From assembly GCA_030512335.1 (NCBI GenBank), contig JAULSU010000003.1:4340001-4404000 (forward strand): a stretch of 64,000 nt of DNA, read 5' to 3'. A program made the translations under genes and the position numbers. Source of the DNA: Immersiella caudata (taxonomy: Eukaryota; Ascomycota; Sordariomycetes; Sordariales; Lasiosphaeriaceae). Position 1 is the stretch's first letter. The number at the start of each line of letters is the position of its first letter. Below, one piece after another: positions 19,986 through 31,289 of this stretch. The notes below the pieces were generated by a model. It was not told the DNA's origin, ran no database searches, and was given only the letters and a program-made list of their open reading frames with translations.

Positions 19986-20629
19986 GGATATGGCGCTGGA
20001 CTGTGTATATTAGTTCCACCCTCACCTAGCTAGTGCCGCTAATGTCTTGGCGGATTTCTTGAATGATAGCGACGATGGCTTAGATTGGCACGCTGATGTG
20101 CTATTGGGTCAGGGATATTTGTAACACAGAGAAGATCCGAGTGAGGCTTTTCCGTAATTAGATGAGGCCTTTTGAAATGTAAGTTTTTAGTTGATATTGG
20201 AAGCGACAACTGGTCGGGTCAAAAACGAGGGGACATGTCAGCACGCTTACCACATCATTGTCGTTGATCATGCCTATGTAGACTTTTTGTTGGCTAGACT
20301 GCTACATTGATCACATTCCCTTCTCAGCTTCACCTGAAGTTGCCATGAAAGAATGGCGGAACCCAACTATTTATCCATCGACACTGAAGCACAGCCAAAT
20401 CCGCAGGATGTGAAACAGAAAAAAAAACGCTACGCCTACCGTTTTTGTACGCCCAGCCTCCAGTCAGGGACCCCCAGGATCAAATTTGGGACAAGCAGTG
20501 GAAAATATATGACATCGCAATACCTCTTGGGAACAACAGCTCTAGCCATAAGACACCAGTTTTACCATGTTTCCCTCAATGCAACCCTCGTCGAGTCCTC
20601 ACATTAGCCCATACAGGTGGGAACTTCTA
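19986..20629. other. Intergenic, AT-rich flank of the Fot1-like element
   Basis: No reliable gene. One frame at 20445-20630 (YAQPPVRDPQDQIWDKQWKI) has a coding-like composition and ends exactly where the transposon begins, so it may be the end of a gene cut by the insertion. I do not recognise it. Confidence 0.35.
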
Positions 20630-22512
20630 GACGTTTGGACCCGCTAACCGATCCACCCCCTAACCGACCATGGAAACAGGGGGTCACCCCATTGTAACAC
20701 CAATGCCAAAAACATTCCCACACGGCCAAAAACAGTAGAAAATAATGTCTATTACATCTCCTCTGCCTCGTGAAACCTATAGAGTACTTAAATAACCTCT
20801 TCTACGCGATCCTTAAGGTTAGAAGGCGGGTCCGCAGTCTTCTTCCGCTTCCTCCCTGTAGGGGGCTTCATCGAGGCCTCGTTCGCTTCAGCGATGGATT
20901 CCATACTCACGAACTTATCGTTTGCAGGCTCCCTCACTCGCTTCTTCGTACAAGGCTTTTCAGCAGCGAGATCCGCCTGTAGGCGTGCGATTTCCGCTTC
21001 TAAAAGAGCCCTACGAGCGTTACCCTTATCCAGGGCCTTCCCTGCCTTAATTAGGAGGCTTCTAACGTTATAAGAGGAAGGCGATTACTGCTGTAAAGTG
21101 TTATATAGACTGTTATAAATGTTACAGCTGCATTAAGGCGTCTTTAAAAAGGTTACTGATGTAATAAGGAGGTTTATTAGTGTTAGGGAGTGGCTTAGGG
21201 GAGGGGGTAAGTCCCTAATTAGCACTTTGCAGTCCTCTAATATCTGAGCGGGGTTAAATAACCAGATCCCTGTCTTTTTAAATCCGCTACGTATATTCCT
21301 TACCGTACAGCCTTAAATAAAGGCGTCTCTATAAGCTAATAGCTATTGTTATTTATTAAGGGGAGCAGTTGTTTAACAGCCTGTTAATAGGGTAGTCGCC
21401 TGGTAAAAGTCCGTCTTAAGCGGGGAGAAAACACTACGGTTAAAAGGCTAAGACTTATAGGAGGTGTAAGGCGGTAGATATAGAAGTTAGACTTTATTCT
21501 AAAAGGCGGTAAGTATAAAGTTATTAGTGATGTAACTACTTACCTTATTAAGAATAAGAAGTCTCTATTACGTAGGGTTTTCTGGCCAAGTTTCTGGTAA
21601 ATAAACTTCTTTTAACCACTTCAGGGCGATCCTTTCGTTAAAGAAGCCGGTAGGGGAGTATTTATACTTCTAATCGCGGATAATTAGTTATTTCCAGAAG
21701 TAATCAGGGTACCACTAGCCCTATAAGCTCGCACCGGTAAACACCACAACAGGTGTAAATCTCCAGCCCTTAGTAATAACCACCTTAATAACAGAGACCC
21801 AGGTTATAGCCTTTAAGGTTTACTTATATACCTTAGACGTCAGGGAGTTACTAATAACCTTACCACCCTTTATACTCTCCACCTTTTACATGCTGTACTT
21901 GTTAACGTTAAAGATATGTTTTAAAGGGATGTTTTTACTGTTAATCTGGAACTTCAGGTGGTAAAAGAAGTTATCGTAAGCTTCCTTAGTACTACCTCAG
22001 CGTCGTTTTTAATCAAAAGGGCGAGAGGATTTAACCTTAACGTTCTTATAGCGGTTAAAAAAGCGGTCGACCCAGCGTTTACCAAGCAGGCGCGAGTCTC
22101 CTCCTTACACAAGGATCTGTTACACCATTCTGGAGAGTTACACCTTTATAAAAGGCCTTACAGAAGCTTCTTCATTGCAAGCCTAATCCACTAAAAGAGT
22201 CTCCTCAGCTGGAGAAAGCCACCGGTGCTGTAATTCGCGTTTGTTACGGGTGGTCACGCCATGGAGCCGGCCCTAAAGCGTGGTATACAGGACCTCAGTT
22301 TTTACTGTCACTTCTCGTAAAGTTACACCGTCATTAACTAAATCGATTACAGTCTGGATATCCTGCTCACGGAGCGTCGGCATCTTAAATTTGGTGTAGA
22401 TTACGGCTAAATTAAAGGAGTTGTTGCTGTTGCGATAGGGGGAGCGCGACGCAGTGTTTGGGGGAAAATGATGATCGGCATGGGGGTGGATCGGTTAGGG
22501 GGTCCAAGCTTC
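20630..22512 (-). mobile_element. Fot1/pogo-type (Tc1-mariner) DNA transposon, about 1.88 kb, heavily mutated
   Basis: Terminal inverted repeats of about 30 bp share TTGGACCC, then CTAACCGATCCACCCCC. Both ends are flanked by TA (20628-20629 and 22513-22514), the standard Tc1-mariner target duplication. Size matches Fot1-like elements. The interior is AT-rich with stops in all frames, and the minus strand carries a recognisable CENP-B-type transposase remnant. The pattern fits RIP inactivation. Confidence 0.9.
20788..22383 (-). pseudogene. Degenerate Fot1/pogo transposase (HTH/CENP-B plus DDE type)
   Basis: Reading from an ATG at 22383 gives MPTLREQDIQTVIDLVNDGV (psq-type helix-turn-helix), a stop, then GRLHGVTTRNKRELQHRWLSPAEE and, after more TAG/TAA codons, LGKRWVDRFFNRYKNVKVKSS. 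The latter is the CENP-B DNA-binding signature of pogo/Fot transposases. The C-terminal end (KGNARRALLEAEIARLQADL, then KPPTGRKRKK) precedes a TAA at 20790-20788. The catalytic DDE core between them is too degraded to read confidently. The gene is not functional. Confidence 0.88.
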
Positions 22513-23172
22513 TATAGCGTTCATCACGCAACGTTATTTTGTGCGACCCCCTTTCCCCCTTCCTCCCTATTTTTTTTCCGCTCATCGATATCAACAGCTT
22601 TGCAACAGCCCCTTCAATGCCCCCGGCTTGGAGCTACTTGGAAGCGCCTTCATTCCATTCGTCCTCACCGCAGTTTGTTAGCTGCTACCCCTTTCAGCCA
22701 TCGCTCCCCCCTCAGGCCTCACCCCCGTACCAAGCGAAACAGCCTCGTGGGAAACATGCCCTGCCGTCGCCTCCCTCAACTTCTCCCTGCGAGAACAACT
22801 ACCCCAACCTTGATGGCGTCGCACACAACACTCTGAGCTTTTAGACGTATTACTACGGCACGACAACCTGGGTCTACTCCCACCCGGCATACGACACTGA
22901 CCGGTTAGCAGCCATGACGCTCTCGTTTAACGGCGACCCTCCATCCCCGCACAATGCCTGCCAGCCGCTCTCGATCACAAGGGACCGGCTCTGCCAGAGG
23001 GGAACATGGTGACACCATATAACGACACATATAAGCAGCTCTATGTCCCTACTGACTCGGGGCGATCGGAACGATCGCCCCTTGTGGTTCTTTTGGGTAT
23101 TTTTTTTGTGCATATCGCTGTAACCATTTTGTAATTAGCGAAGTTTTGGCGCGCGCCGTCAAGGCCGCGCCG

Positions 23173-23191
23173 CGCGGTTCGAAGAACCGCG
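23173..23191. repeat. Perfect 8-bp stem hairpin
   Basis: CGCGGTTC, a GAA loop, then GAACCGCG, embedded in a GC-rich patch inside the decayed membrane gene. It could be chance or a structural remnant of a mobile element. Confidence 0.5.
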
Positions 23192-23266
23192 TTTCTTCTC
23201 CAGGAGGCGAACGAAAAAGAAGAAGGAGGACATCGGCGATTTCACCACGAGTTGCACCCGCGAATG

Positions 23267-23308
23267 TTGTCCCTACTCGGTTGTCCCTACTCGGTTGTCC
23301 CTACTCGG
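23267..23308. repeat. Three tandem copies of a 14-bp unit
   Basis: TTGTCCCTACTCGG is repeated three times without change. The unit is not a multiple of three, so the expansion shifts any reading frame through it. Confidence 0.9.
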
Positions 23309-23390
23309 TTGTGTGCCTCCCTCCAGGTCAGTCCTCGTTTTCACACGTCAGTTCCACGCGTGCTCCTTCGATCGGAGAGGGAGCTACTTT

Positions 23391-23426
23391 ACTGGCGGCC
23401 ATACTGGCGGCCATACTGGCCGCCAT
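23391..23426. repeat. Three tandem copies of a 12-bp unit
   Basis: ACTGGCGGCCAT is repeated, with one base swapped in the third copy (ACTGGCCGCCAT). Confidence 0.9.
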
Positions 23427-23997
23427 CGGCGTTCTTGGGGGTGGTTCTATTCTTTTGTGCCCTGAGTTTTATGGTGCATCACCGCACCTGTTCACTACCC
23501 AACTCTGTCAATATGGCCCCTACCACGCCCGCACTCCCCCCCCCCCTTCCCCCGCATGCTTATCGACAATGAAAGGCTCAGAGACAACATCAAACGTCTC
23601 GGTTCCCTCTACCATGACGCGGCCAACCCAAAGGTGGCAGTACGATCCCTTCTGGCTGGTCGTGTCGTATGGCGTCGGAGCTGCCGTTGCACTCTTGGGG
23701 CTGTTGCTAGGGGTGGAATTGCGTTTCGAGTGAACGTATGGCGTGGATACGTCGCCGTTTAGCACGCTGATGGCGCTGACGAGGAATGAGGAGCTGGATG
23801 AGGTTATGGAGGGCTGTTTGCTGGGGAGAGCGCCGTTGCTGGAGCGGGTGCTGGAGAAGAGGTTACAGTTTGGGGATATTACGGAGCTGAAGGGGCGGGG
23901 TGGTAGGAAAGAAGATGGTGGGGTTGTGAGAAGGGCAGGTTTTGGGTCGGAGATGGCTGTGAGGTCGATTGAGGTAGGCAAGAGGCATTCTTGAATC

Positions 23998-24469
23998 TTG
24001 AGGTGTTGTAGGGTTGAGGTGTGGTGACCCAGCCGCCACCAACGACAGACAGCCGCTGTCTTTTTTTTTTCGCCCGTGATCTTCAGTTTGATAGCCCTTT
24101 TTTTTTTTTTTTTTTTTTTTTGCAACACGGGATCCTAATGTTTGGGTCGTTTCACAGGCAGCGGTTATTCATGGCTGTAAGCAATGAACATCGCTGATTC
24201 AATTTTAACTGCCGAATGGTTCAGCCCCTCAGGAGAGATACGTAATTCTCCGAAGGGTGGCATACAAAGAGTAGCAGAAACGCATTCTGATTGGGCTGAC
24301 CAGGGACATGACCTCTCTGGTAAATCAGACTCCGGAGTTCCACTGATCTAGTGGCTGGAGTCTAAATGAATGCATCAGAAGACCCGGTAGCAAAAATTAC
24401 CCCAGGCGAGTATAACAGGGGGCTACGGTGCCCAGCATTTGTCGGCCTCCCAGCATCTTACATCACAAT
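23998..24469. other. Intergenic with two poly-T tracts and the promoter of a small secreted peptide
   Basis: Runs of about 12 T (24059-24070) and 24 T (24098-24121) flank 27 bp. No gene is seen. GAGTATAACAG near 24408 may be the TATA region of the next gene, about 60 bp before its ATG. Confidence 0.5.
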
Positions 24470-24689
24470 ATGTTCAAGCTTTCCAACACGATGAACTTTG
24501 GCTTCTTTCTGTGGGCGTTTATCGCTACCTCTGGCGCTACGGCAGCCCCGGCTAATGTGGAAGGGCACGAGGTAACTGCGCTCTGCAATGTTGCCAGGAT
24601 AGATTAAGAATACTGACCCTCGTTAGGCCTCAAAGGGTGCAGCGACGAAGCCACCGAGTCCCAACTTCGAGGACCCGTTTGGATTCTAG
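24470..24689 (+). CDS. 54-aa secreted small peptide, two exons
   Basis: Exon 1 is 24470-24571 and exon 2 is 24627-24689. The 55-nt intron has GTAACT, a CTGAC branch and TAG. Exon 1 encodes a signal peptide (MNFGFFLWAFIATSGATAA, cleavage near residue 26) and the start of a short mature chain rich in Pro, Glu and Lys. The chain ends NFEDPFGF followed by TAG. There are no cysteines and no dibasic processing site. Unspliced, the frame stops after 47 codons, so size alone hides it. Splice sites, signal peptide and codon phase agree well, which argues for a real gene. It ends about 200 bp from the converging DUF3433 gene. The role is unknown; a signalling peptide or small secreted effector-like protein is a guess. 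Confidence 0.6.
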
Positions 24690-24890
24690 CTGTCGTTCTG
24701 GAGTAGGCCTTGAAGTCTGATTTTGTGGCCGGGGGAGGAGTGACAAACCCCTCGACGCGTTTGAACATTGTCGATAGTGAAATCTCTACATGTGGTTTCT
24801 GTGCATCTTTCTATGCATGTTTAATAAGCTGTATCCCCTCCCATGGATGGCCTGGACTCAACCGCACCCAAGACGTGTCTCTCCACCCAG

Positions 24891-27622
24891 TTACTCGTTG
24901 AATTCGATGCCGATCCTCCTCTTCCCGCTTGTCCCAGTCATGATACCGAACCTATATGTCGCCCCCGTCTCACCCACCATCCCAATTCCCCCTCCCAGAC
25001 TGCGAGACTCGACGTGATCCAGCAACCGCGAGTCACAGACATAGTACAAACACCCAACAGCGCTGCTCGGGTCGACTGGCATGTACGGTTGCGGCAGAAA
25101 GAACGACACGGCCAACACAGTAATCATGAAAGCTAATATTGCCACCGTGGTCCAGGTGCAGGCTACAAACGTGTCCCACGTCGTGGTGAGGCTAAATGGA
25201 ATATTGGCGAGACATATGGGCAGGCACTTGGCCAGCACGCCCGCGAATGCTAGGGCCCCGAGGAAGGCGTCTTTGTGGACGACGGCGCGGAAGAGACCGC
25301 TAAATACATTGGAGGAACGCGGCCGGGCAAGATCGGTGCGGTTACGGGTTCGCTTCCCGGATAGACAACGGTAAGGTTCGAGCATTTCGTTCCCTGGCTT
25401 CCGTTAGTAACCCATGACTTTGGCTTGAAGGGGAAGAGCAACTGACAGCAGAAAAAGGAGTCCCAAAACATGTCGATGACGACGCCCACCGCGGTGAATA
25501 GTAGTGTGACGCCAACAGTTTGGCTGTCCATAAAACGCTCCAACGGGTTCTCTGGATGGAGCTCCTCCGAGCCGTAGTGCGCCACGACGGCCAACAGGCC
25601 GCATAGGGAAAGTAGAAACAGAATTTGGAAGGTGTACCCGCGTAGTACATGACTGCGGTAGTTGTTTCCCAGCTTCCAACATCGTCCGAGTCGTGTGAGG
25701 CAGCTTCGGTAGCTGTACCACTTCTTGGTCAGGCCCGAAGGTGTCCTCACTCGCGCGTCGTCCCCAAGAACAACAATCCCCTCTTCCGGTGTCCGGATCG
25801 CAAATCGCCGCTCGGCAAAGCGCTCCCTCATCTCTCGCTTAGAGATCCTCTCATCCCTCGTCGGCGTATCCAATCCTATAAGAAGTCCCCTAAGTCCATG
25901 ATTCTTCTCCTTTTCATCGAATCCTACATGCATCAACTTCACTACCCCAGCAATACTCCTCGGATCTTCCCCCACCCCAATCTTCCACCTACACAGATAA
26001 ATCCCCATCCCACCTATCAAAACAATCATTGCAACTAAAACCCCTTCCGCCGCCCTCGCGGGCTTCCTGATAACTGCCGGACTCATAAAACACCCCTGAA
26101 AGCCGTCTTTCTTTTCGCAACCCCCGCGCAACGCCAACCCTACAGCCTCGCTTGATATCGCAACTAACACTGCAGAGAGGAAGAAAAGTAACCCGCTCAA
26201 CACCAACAGCGGATCTCGCAGCCGCCATGCTAATCCCGCTGCGCTCCACGGCAGGGCCCCATCGGCAGTAAGCAGGATGGAGTCACGCGCGGTGGCGCCA
26301 ACGGGACGAGAGAGCGCGCGGAAGGGAGCCATGGATAGGGTGCTGCGGTGGAGAGTTTGGATGAGGATGCCGAGAAGTGTGGTGATCATGACGGGCGAGA
26401 AGGAGGCGAGGAAGTAGAGGAAGGCGGTCATGGGGACTACCTGGATGGCTGAGGTGGGGGGTTCGGACCAGGCGGTGTGGTTTGCGAGTGTAGATGGGTA
26501 TGGGATGCCGTAGACTGTTGCAGTGGCGTAGGGGGTTCCGGAGGAGTAGAGGGTTGTTGTTACGGCGGTGAGTTGCTGCGACACGGGGGTGGTGAGGGTG
26601 GTGATTATGGTTGTGAGGGGACGGCCGTCTGTGCCCGTTATAGTCGTGGTTGATCTCGTGGTTGAGAGTGGCATGTCCCATCCGGGAACAACTGTCTCGG
26701 TTGCAACGGGCTGGCCACGCGAATCGGTCCGGGTGATGACGGTCCCCCTGGCATAGTAGTAGTTTTGGGCATCCCCAGGCCAAACCAGGTCGTTCGTTGT
26801 GCTGGGCTCGCCGGACGAATTGATGTGCGAGATCCCCAATGGACCTTGGGACTTGGCGGGCTGCAGAATTTTCCCTTGTCTCGATTCTTCGAGAAAGCAA
26901 TCGTCTTTGGCCGTAAAATTCAACTTGCGAGAGAGGTCGCTCCACGCCTTGAAGCACTCTTCAGAGTGAAATACCACTGTAGTGAAGGTCATCCCAAAGT
27001 CGGGGTCGATTCTTCTCGGTTCCGAATACTGGAAATTGGCGGCGCAATCGTCGGGGTTCTCGGAAAAGTAGAGGCCCATTGCGTGCATGATGCATCGCGT
27101 GCTGATGTCCATGCCGCTGGGCACTGGGATGATATCCCGTCCGTTTGGGCCGTGCATCCATTTGCTGACGATCCGGCAGTGGGCGATGACCGTGTTGGGG
27201 TCGAGCTGGGGATATTTGTTTGGGCTTTTGTGTAGGATTCTGAGCGGGACGGCGAGTCCTAGACCTGTCTTGGGGTGGCTCACATCCTGGTTGGCCGTAG
27301 GACTAGCCGCGGGTACAGTTGTGTTGAGGAAAGGTTCCGCAGAGCTGGAATTCGTCTGCCTCTCGATGGATGGAGCCCTTCGATTCGGCACCAGTGGCGT
27401 TATAAACCTTGTAGGGACAGGTGGGAAAGCGGTGGGTGGTGTATCTGCTGTGGTCGGCAAAGGGGCCCTAGACGACTTCTCGATCCCAATGATTCGGGGA
27501 TCGTCAACCAGAGGGAGCGACTGCAAGGCGTATTCCAGAAAAGTCAAAACAAAGCATGTGTAGAGGAAAATGAGACCGAGAAACCACCAGCGAAGTGCCG
27601 CTGGTGCGTAGTTCCTTCCCAT
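24891..27622 (-). CDS. DUF3433-type multi-pass membrane protein
   Basis: Exons 27622-25447 and 25393-24891 are joined over a 53-nt intron (GTCAGT, perfect TACTAAC branch, CAG), giving 892 aa. The ATG at 27622 precedes a first helix (WWFLGLIFLYTCFVLTFLEYAL); the frame is open further upstream but looks non-coding. A Ser/Thr/Pro-rich extracellular region with N-glycosylation sites and cysteines is followed by the first membrane block (MTAFLYFLASFSPVMITTLLG, LVLSGLLFFLSAVLVAIS, GVLVAMIVLIGG). A cytosolic loop and a second block after YTFQILFLLSLCGLLAVVA continue into exon 2 (EPYRCLSG, LAKCLPICLANIPFSLTTT). Two repeated halves of this kind are characteristic of the fungal DUF3433 family. Biochemical role is unknown. 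Confidence 0.88.
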
Positions 27623-28186
27623 TCTCTCTGGAGTGTTGCCATGGAAGGCGCAAGTGCGCTGTTGGCTTTTGCGACGGGCGAGAGGCAAGTTTGCGATGAA
27701 AGCAACCAAGCTCGCTTGACCAAAGGGACCGCCCAGATCAATGGTAGGAGTCTGGGACGGACGGCACTCATTTGGGGTTGTATGGTGGAAAGTAACTACG
27801 CGGCACGGGTAAATCAACGAAAATTCGTGTTGGTACTCATCGAGGTATAGTGAGCCCAGGGGCAAGACCAGTTGGGTTGCGCCGCTTGCGCCGCTTGCGC
27901 CCCTGCCTCGTTTTTGTGCATGCGGCTGGGAGGCACAGTTTTTCACAATCTGCACTGCGCCCGCATCACACCATAGCAAGAGCGGCCCGACCATTGCATG
28001 ACCACCAGATTCATCGGGACCTCAAAAATACCCGGGCAGTTGGAGCTTGCGGTACGAATCGCTACAAACTTTTATTTGTTGGTTCCAGTCTCTGTTCTGC
28101 CAGCCAAAATCACCCCAAGATGCAAGACACCACAACGACAAGATGCAAGACTCTTGTCGGCTCAAACACGGCGACTTCCTTGCTCT
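27623..28186. other. Intergenic between DUF3433 and BTB genes
   Basis: Upstream region of the DUF3433 gene and downstream region of the BTB gene. A short direct repeat GCGCCGCTTGCGCC lies at about 27879-27901. No further gene seen. Confidence 0.45.
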
Positions 28187-29317
28187 CTAGAGAGACCAAG
28201 AGTCCTGGCTGTCTCCCACCCAGCCTTCGTCAACTGGAACAGGCTCTTCCATTGACTTGGACTCTTCCACAGGCTCCGGATCCGGCTGGGAGCTCTTTCC
28301 CGCCTTGGCCTTTCCATTCCTCCCCTTCTTATCCTTCATGCGCTTCTTTGTGGGCACCCATTCATCATCTTTATTCTCCTCCTGTGGCGCCGGCTCAGGC
28401 TCCAGGTCGAAGCGCGCTTTCTTTCCCTTCTTTTCCTTCTTCGTAGGTGCCAAGTCGTCATCGTTTTCCTTTTCAGGCACCGGCACCAGCTCCAGCTCAG
28501 GCTGAAGCTTGATTTTTTCCAACTTCGCAACCAACACCGGCTGTTGGTCATCCGATTGCAGCTGAGGATTGCATACAGAAGTACGCGCGTCCATCTTCTC
28601 CTTGTACACCTCGACGGCACCCTGGAGAAGCAGTTTCGAGAGGGTGACACCGCTCGTCGCCTCGCATGGTGCCTCGACAGCCAGCGGTGCCGAGGGCGTC
28701 TCAAATGCCGTCCGGACGGTATCCTTAATAAAGATGGAGAGCCAAGTGTCGTTATCCTTAGCTACCGGGTACGCCTTCTTGACGATGTCAATGATGGTGA
28801 AGGCATCGATGTCCTTGCGAAGGAGGACGATCTGATCTTTTGCCAGGGCTTCCAGCTCCGAGAGATCGAGCTCACGGGCGGTTGCGTACACTTCGAATGC
28901 TATGCTGAACTTGGCGATGATTTCTTTGCGGGTGGTATCGGTTGGGCCGGTCCACTTCGGGGTGTGATAGACGGAGGTGTACAGGTAGTGGGCGAGGACG
29001 TGGCCGGCGGTATGTGATCTGCGCCGAAGATTGTCGTAGACGGCGTTCGGTATGGGCTGTCTGGTCCGGTAGTCGGTCTTGCCTCCGTCGGCGAGTTGGG
29101 CCAGTTTGGGATTGAGGTGGAGTAGATCCTGGTGGACTTGTAGTGAGGGGCCCGTTTCGAACTTGAGGGTGACCATCGACTCGCAGGAGAATGGGCTTTG
29201 ATGCCAAGTATCAGTCCTCACGGATTTTGAGAGAGATGGGGTAGGTTGTTTTGTCACTTACGAGGTGTCAAAGAGAGGCTCAGGCTTGGAGCTGCCATGA
29301 TTCTTGTTCGTTGCCAT
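28187..29317 (-). CDS. BTB/POZ-domain protein with a charged C-terminal tail
   Basis: Exon 1 (29317-29262) encodes 18 residues (MATNKNHGSSKPEPLFDT) and joins exon 2 (29195-28187) through a 66-nt intron starting GTAAGT; the product is 354 aa. The joined sequence SPFSCESMVTLKFETGP starts the BTB fold, followed by VHQDLLHLNPKL, the conserved AGHVLAHYLYTSVY and FEVYATARELDLSELEALA. This is the usual ascomycete BTB layout, with dimerisation and possible Cullin-3 or regulatory partners. The last 120 residues are Lys/Glu/Pro-rich with an imperfect internal repeat (APTKKEKKGKKARFDLEPEP and VPTKKRMKDKKGRNGKAKAG) that resembles nuclear localisation signals. No MATH, Kelch or zinc-finger partner domain is attached. 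The target is unknown. Confidence 0.85.
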
Positions 29318-29924
29318 CTTGTCCGAGGTCAAAGAGCGACTGAGGATAAAAACCGGAAGGTGAGTCGGTACTGATTCGAAGCAGCGCCCGAGTGTAGAGG
29401 GGAAGACGGCAATGTTCAAAAGGAGACCGGGCTCCAGCTTTATGGCCTAGACGCCACGCCCAAATTCCCGGCACCACTCAACGCTTCTGCCTTGCACAAT
29501 CACTGTTCCTGCCTGCATCGACGCCCAATGTCTGCCGGAAGCCGGCTTGTTTGCTCACTCGGCACCGGCCCGGGTTGCTGCAGGCCACTCACCCCACGCA
29601 AGGTTTATTGCACAATTTTGGCAATACACCGCTGCCATTCGCCCGGTGGGAACGTCGTACAACTTTGGCGCAGGTCCGGTGTCCAAATAGGGCTGCATGA
29701 GACATGGAGGCATCCAAATACTATCAACCTGCAGACATAGCAGGCCTCTCTGCATCTTGGAGAGTTGGAGGATTCCGTGCAAATGAGTAGTATTTGTCCA
29801 AGCCATCCGAAAAGACGGGACGAGGCGGATATATGCGGCCAAGGTTGGTTGCAGATGAAAGAAGAGTCCAAACAGACCACGCCCCTTAATCTTTAGATCA
29901 TGAACCAACAGCCTTCCGAATTAT
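29318..29924. other. Intergenic, no gene seen
   Basis: Upstream of the BTB gene. Short frames have Trp/Cys-rich, non-coding composition. Nothing else recognised. Confidence 0.45.
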
Positions 29925-31289
29925 CTACATCTCTGTGCCCCCGTTGATGTTCTGTGGCCGCCTTGCCTGTCCCAACACTACCCGTGGGCGTTTCGCGCTC
30001 GGTGGAGCATCATTATCCGAGCCAATGCTATACACTGACTTCGCCTTGGCCGTTGATTTAGCATCTCGCTTCGAAGCACGGCGTACAATCTGGTCAACGT
30101 CTGGGAAACTTTCGTCATCACTCCCTGAATCGTCCGACCCTGAAGAGGAGTCCGAGGATGAGCCATCTCCGGGGAACTTGCGCTTGTGCGAGTGAACTTG
30201 CGACTGGGGGGTGTTGAGCGGCTGTCCAGGGGAAATTAGAAGGGCCATCCTGTCAGTTAGGGAAAACAGAGAACTCACCATAGCCGACCTCCTAGGAATC
30301 TCTCGTAGGGGCGTGACGGGATTGTTGTCTCGAGGACCGTTCGACTGCCTTCCAATCTGAGGCCCTTTCACCGCATTGCCCGCTGTGGAGCCGTGGCCTG
30401 ACCCTAGAGGCTGCCCGGCATCTACCCTAGTGTCTCCGGGTATGCTCTCACCCCCTACAATATCACTGACGACAAGAATCGACGCTGAAGGTGACTTCGA
30501 ACCCTCCTCAGCATCGGGTATCGCTGTGGCTGTTCTCTCACGAGCTCCCTGCTCCAGAGGCGCCGGCGAATACCTCTTCACTCGAGCTCTCCCGCGTAGT
30601 AGCTCAGCCGTAGACGCATTATATTTGCTCTTGACGTCGTCGAAGCAAATCTGGGCCGTGCGAATGTGGTCCGCGAAGTCGGGAACTCTCCGTGAAGCAG
30701 TCTCCATCAGATCCTTCATGGGATCCAGGGGGGTGAGCTGGTTGGCCGACTCGATCAACCAGGTTCTGAGTTGTTTAAGATGGTGATGGATCTCTTTGAT
30801 GTCGTCCAGCCATACTTTCTGCTGAAATTGGCCCGAAAGGGATGGTCGGTTGCTGACGGCAGATTCTGGGATGGCGCTTCCAAAGTCGGAGAGCTCTTTT
30901 AGTTTTCCCTGGGACGGCATCACGCCGAGGTCAGTGCGCCTTGGGGAGACAATGTGACCGTCTAGCGCCTCCTCGGTTGAACGTTTCCCTGCAAGACCGA
31001 GGGAAACGAGTATCGGGTACTCTCTGAAGGTGGATTTCGAGTTGGGGGGGACATCGTCGAAGAACCCGGGCCGAGCCCGTAGAATATCGGGGCGCCACTC
31101 GAGTATTTTTTCCTGATTCTCTTGAAACCATTTGGAGAGAGTCGGTCGAACCTTGAAGCCCGCGTCGTAAAAGTGCTCGTACACGTTGACAAAGTCAAGA
31201 AAATCTTCTTTGGAGATGATGCTGCGTTCTCGAAGGAGTTTCCGGAGCTTCTCTACCCGGAGGTCTCTTGCAGGAGTGGCGCTGGACAT
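29925..31289 (-). CDS. Ser/Asp-rich basic protein, probably nuclear, unknown family
   Basis: The frame runs 454 codons from the ATG at 31289. A 57-nt stretch (30278-30222) has GTGAGT, CTAAC and CAG and is a multiple of three, so I propose exons 31289-30279 and 30221-29925 (435 aa). The N-terminal 100 residues look globular (EKLRKLLRERSIISKEDFLDF, then LSKWFQENQEKILEWRPDIL). A central helical region (KVWLDDIKEIHHHLKQLRTWL) precedes a long disordered part. The end has HKRKFPG, a Ser/Asp run of about 25 residues, and basic clusters (RRASKRDAK, AKRPR) consistent with nuclear import. No signal peptide, membrane helix or catalytic motif is seen. I do not recognise the family. Confidence 0.75.
   Translation of the reverse strand: MSSATPARDLRVEKLRKLLRERSIISKEDFLDFVNVYEHFYDAGFKVRPTLSKWFQENQEKILEWRPDILRARPGFFDDVPPNSKSTFREYPILVSLGLAGKRSTEEALDGHIVSPRRTDLGVMPSQGKLKELSDFGSAIPESAVSNRPSLSGQFQQKVWLDDIKEIHHHLKQLRTWLIESANQLTPLDPMKDLMETASRRVPDFADHIRTAQICFDDVKSKYNASTAELLRGRARVKRYSPAPLEQGARERTATAIPDAEEGSKSPSASILVVSDIVGGESIPGDTRVDAGQPLGSGHGSTAGNAVKGPQIGRQSNGPRDNNPVTPLREIPRRSAMVSSLFSLTDRMALLISPGQPLNTPQSQVHSHKRKFPGDGSSSDSSSGSDDSGSDDESFPDVDQIVRRASKRDAKSTAKAKSVYSIGSDNDAPPSAKRPRVVLGQARRPQNINGGTEM

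Larger units (their letters stand above)
22530..23997 (+). pseudogene. Decayed fungal membrane-protein gene beside the Fot1 element
   Basis: Separated frames keep the signature of the family at 11680-13585. LLGSAFIPFVLTAVC is followed by TAG, LLPLSAIAPP and CPAVASLNFSL, which mirrors the third-helix region of that protein (WGLALVPILVPAS, LPILTLNFS). Near the 3' end, YDPFWLVVSYGVGAAVALLG is a terminal transmembrane helix, interrupted by TGA at 23731-23733. The same frame resumes with VDTSPFSTLMALTRNEELDEV and runs to 23997. Frameshifts and two short tandem repeats lie in the middle. Assignment rests on these short matches, so the family call is moderate. Confidence 0.5.
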
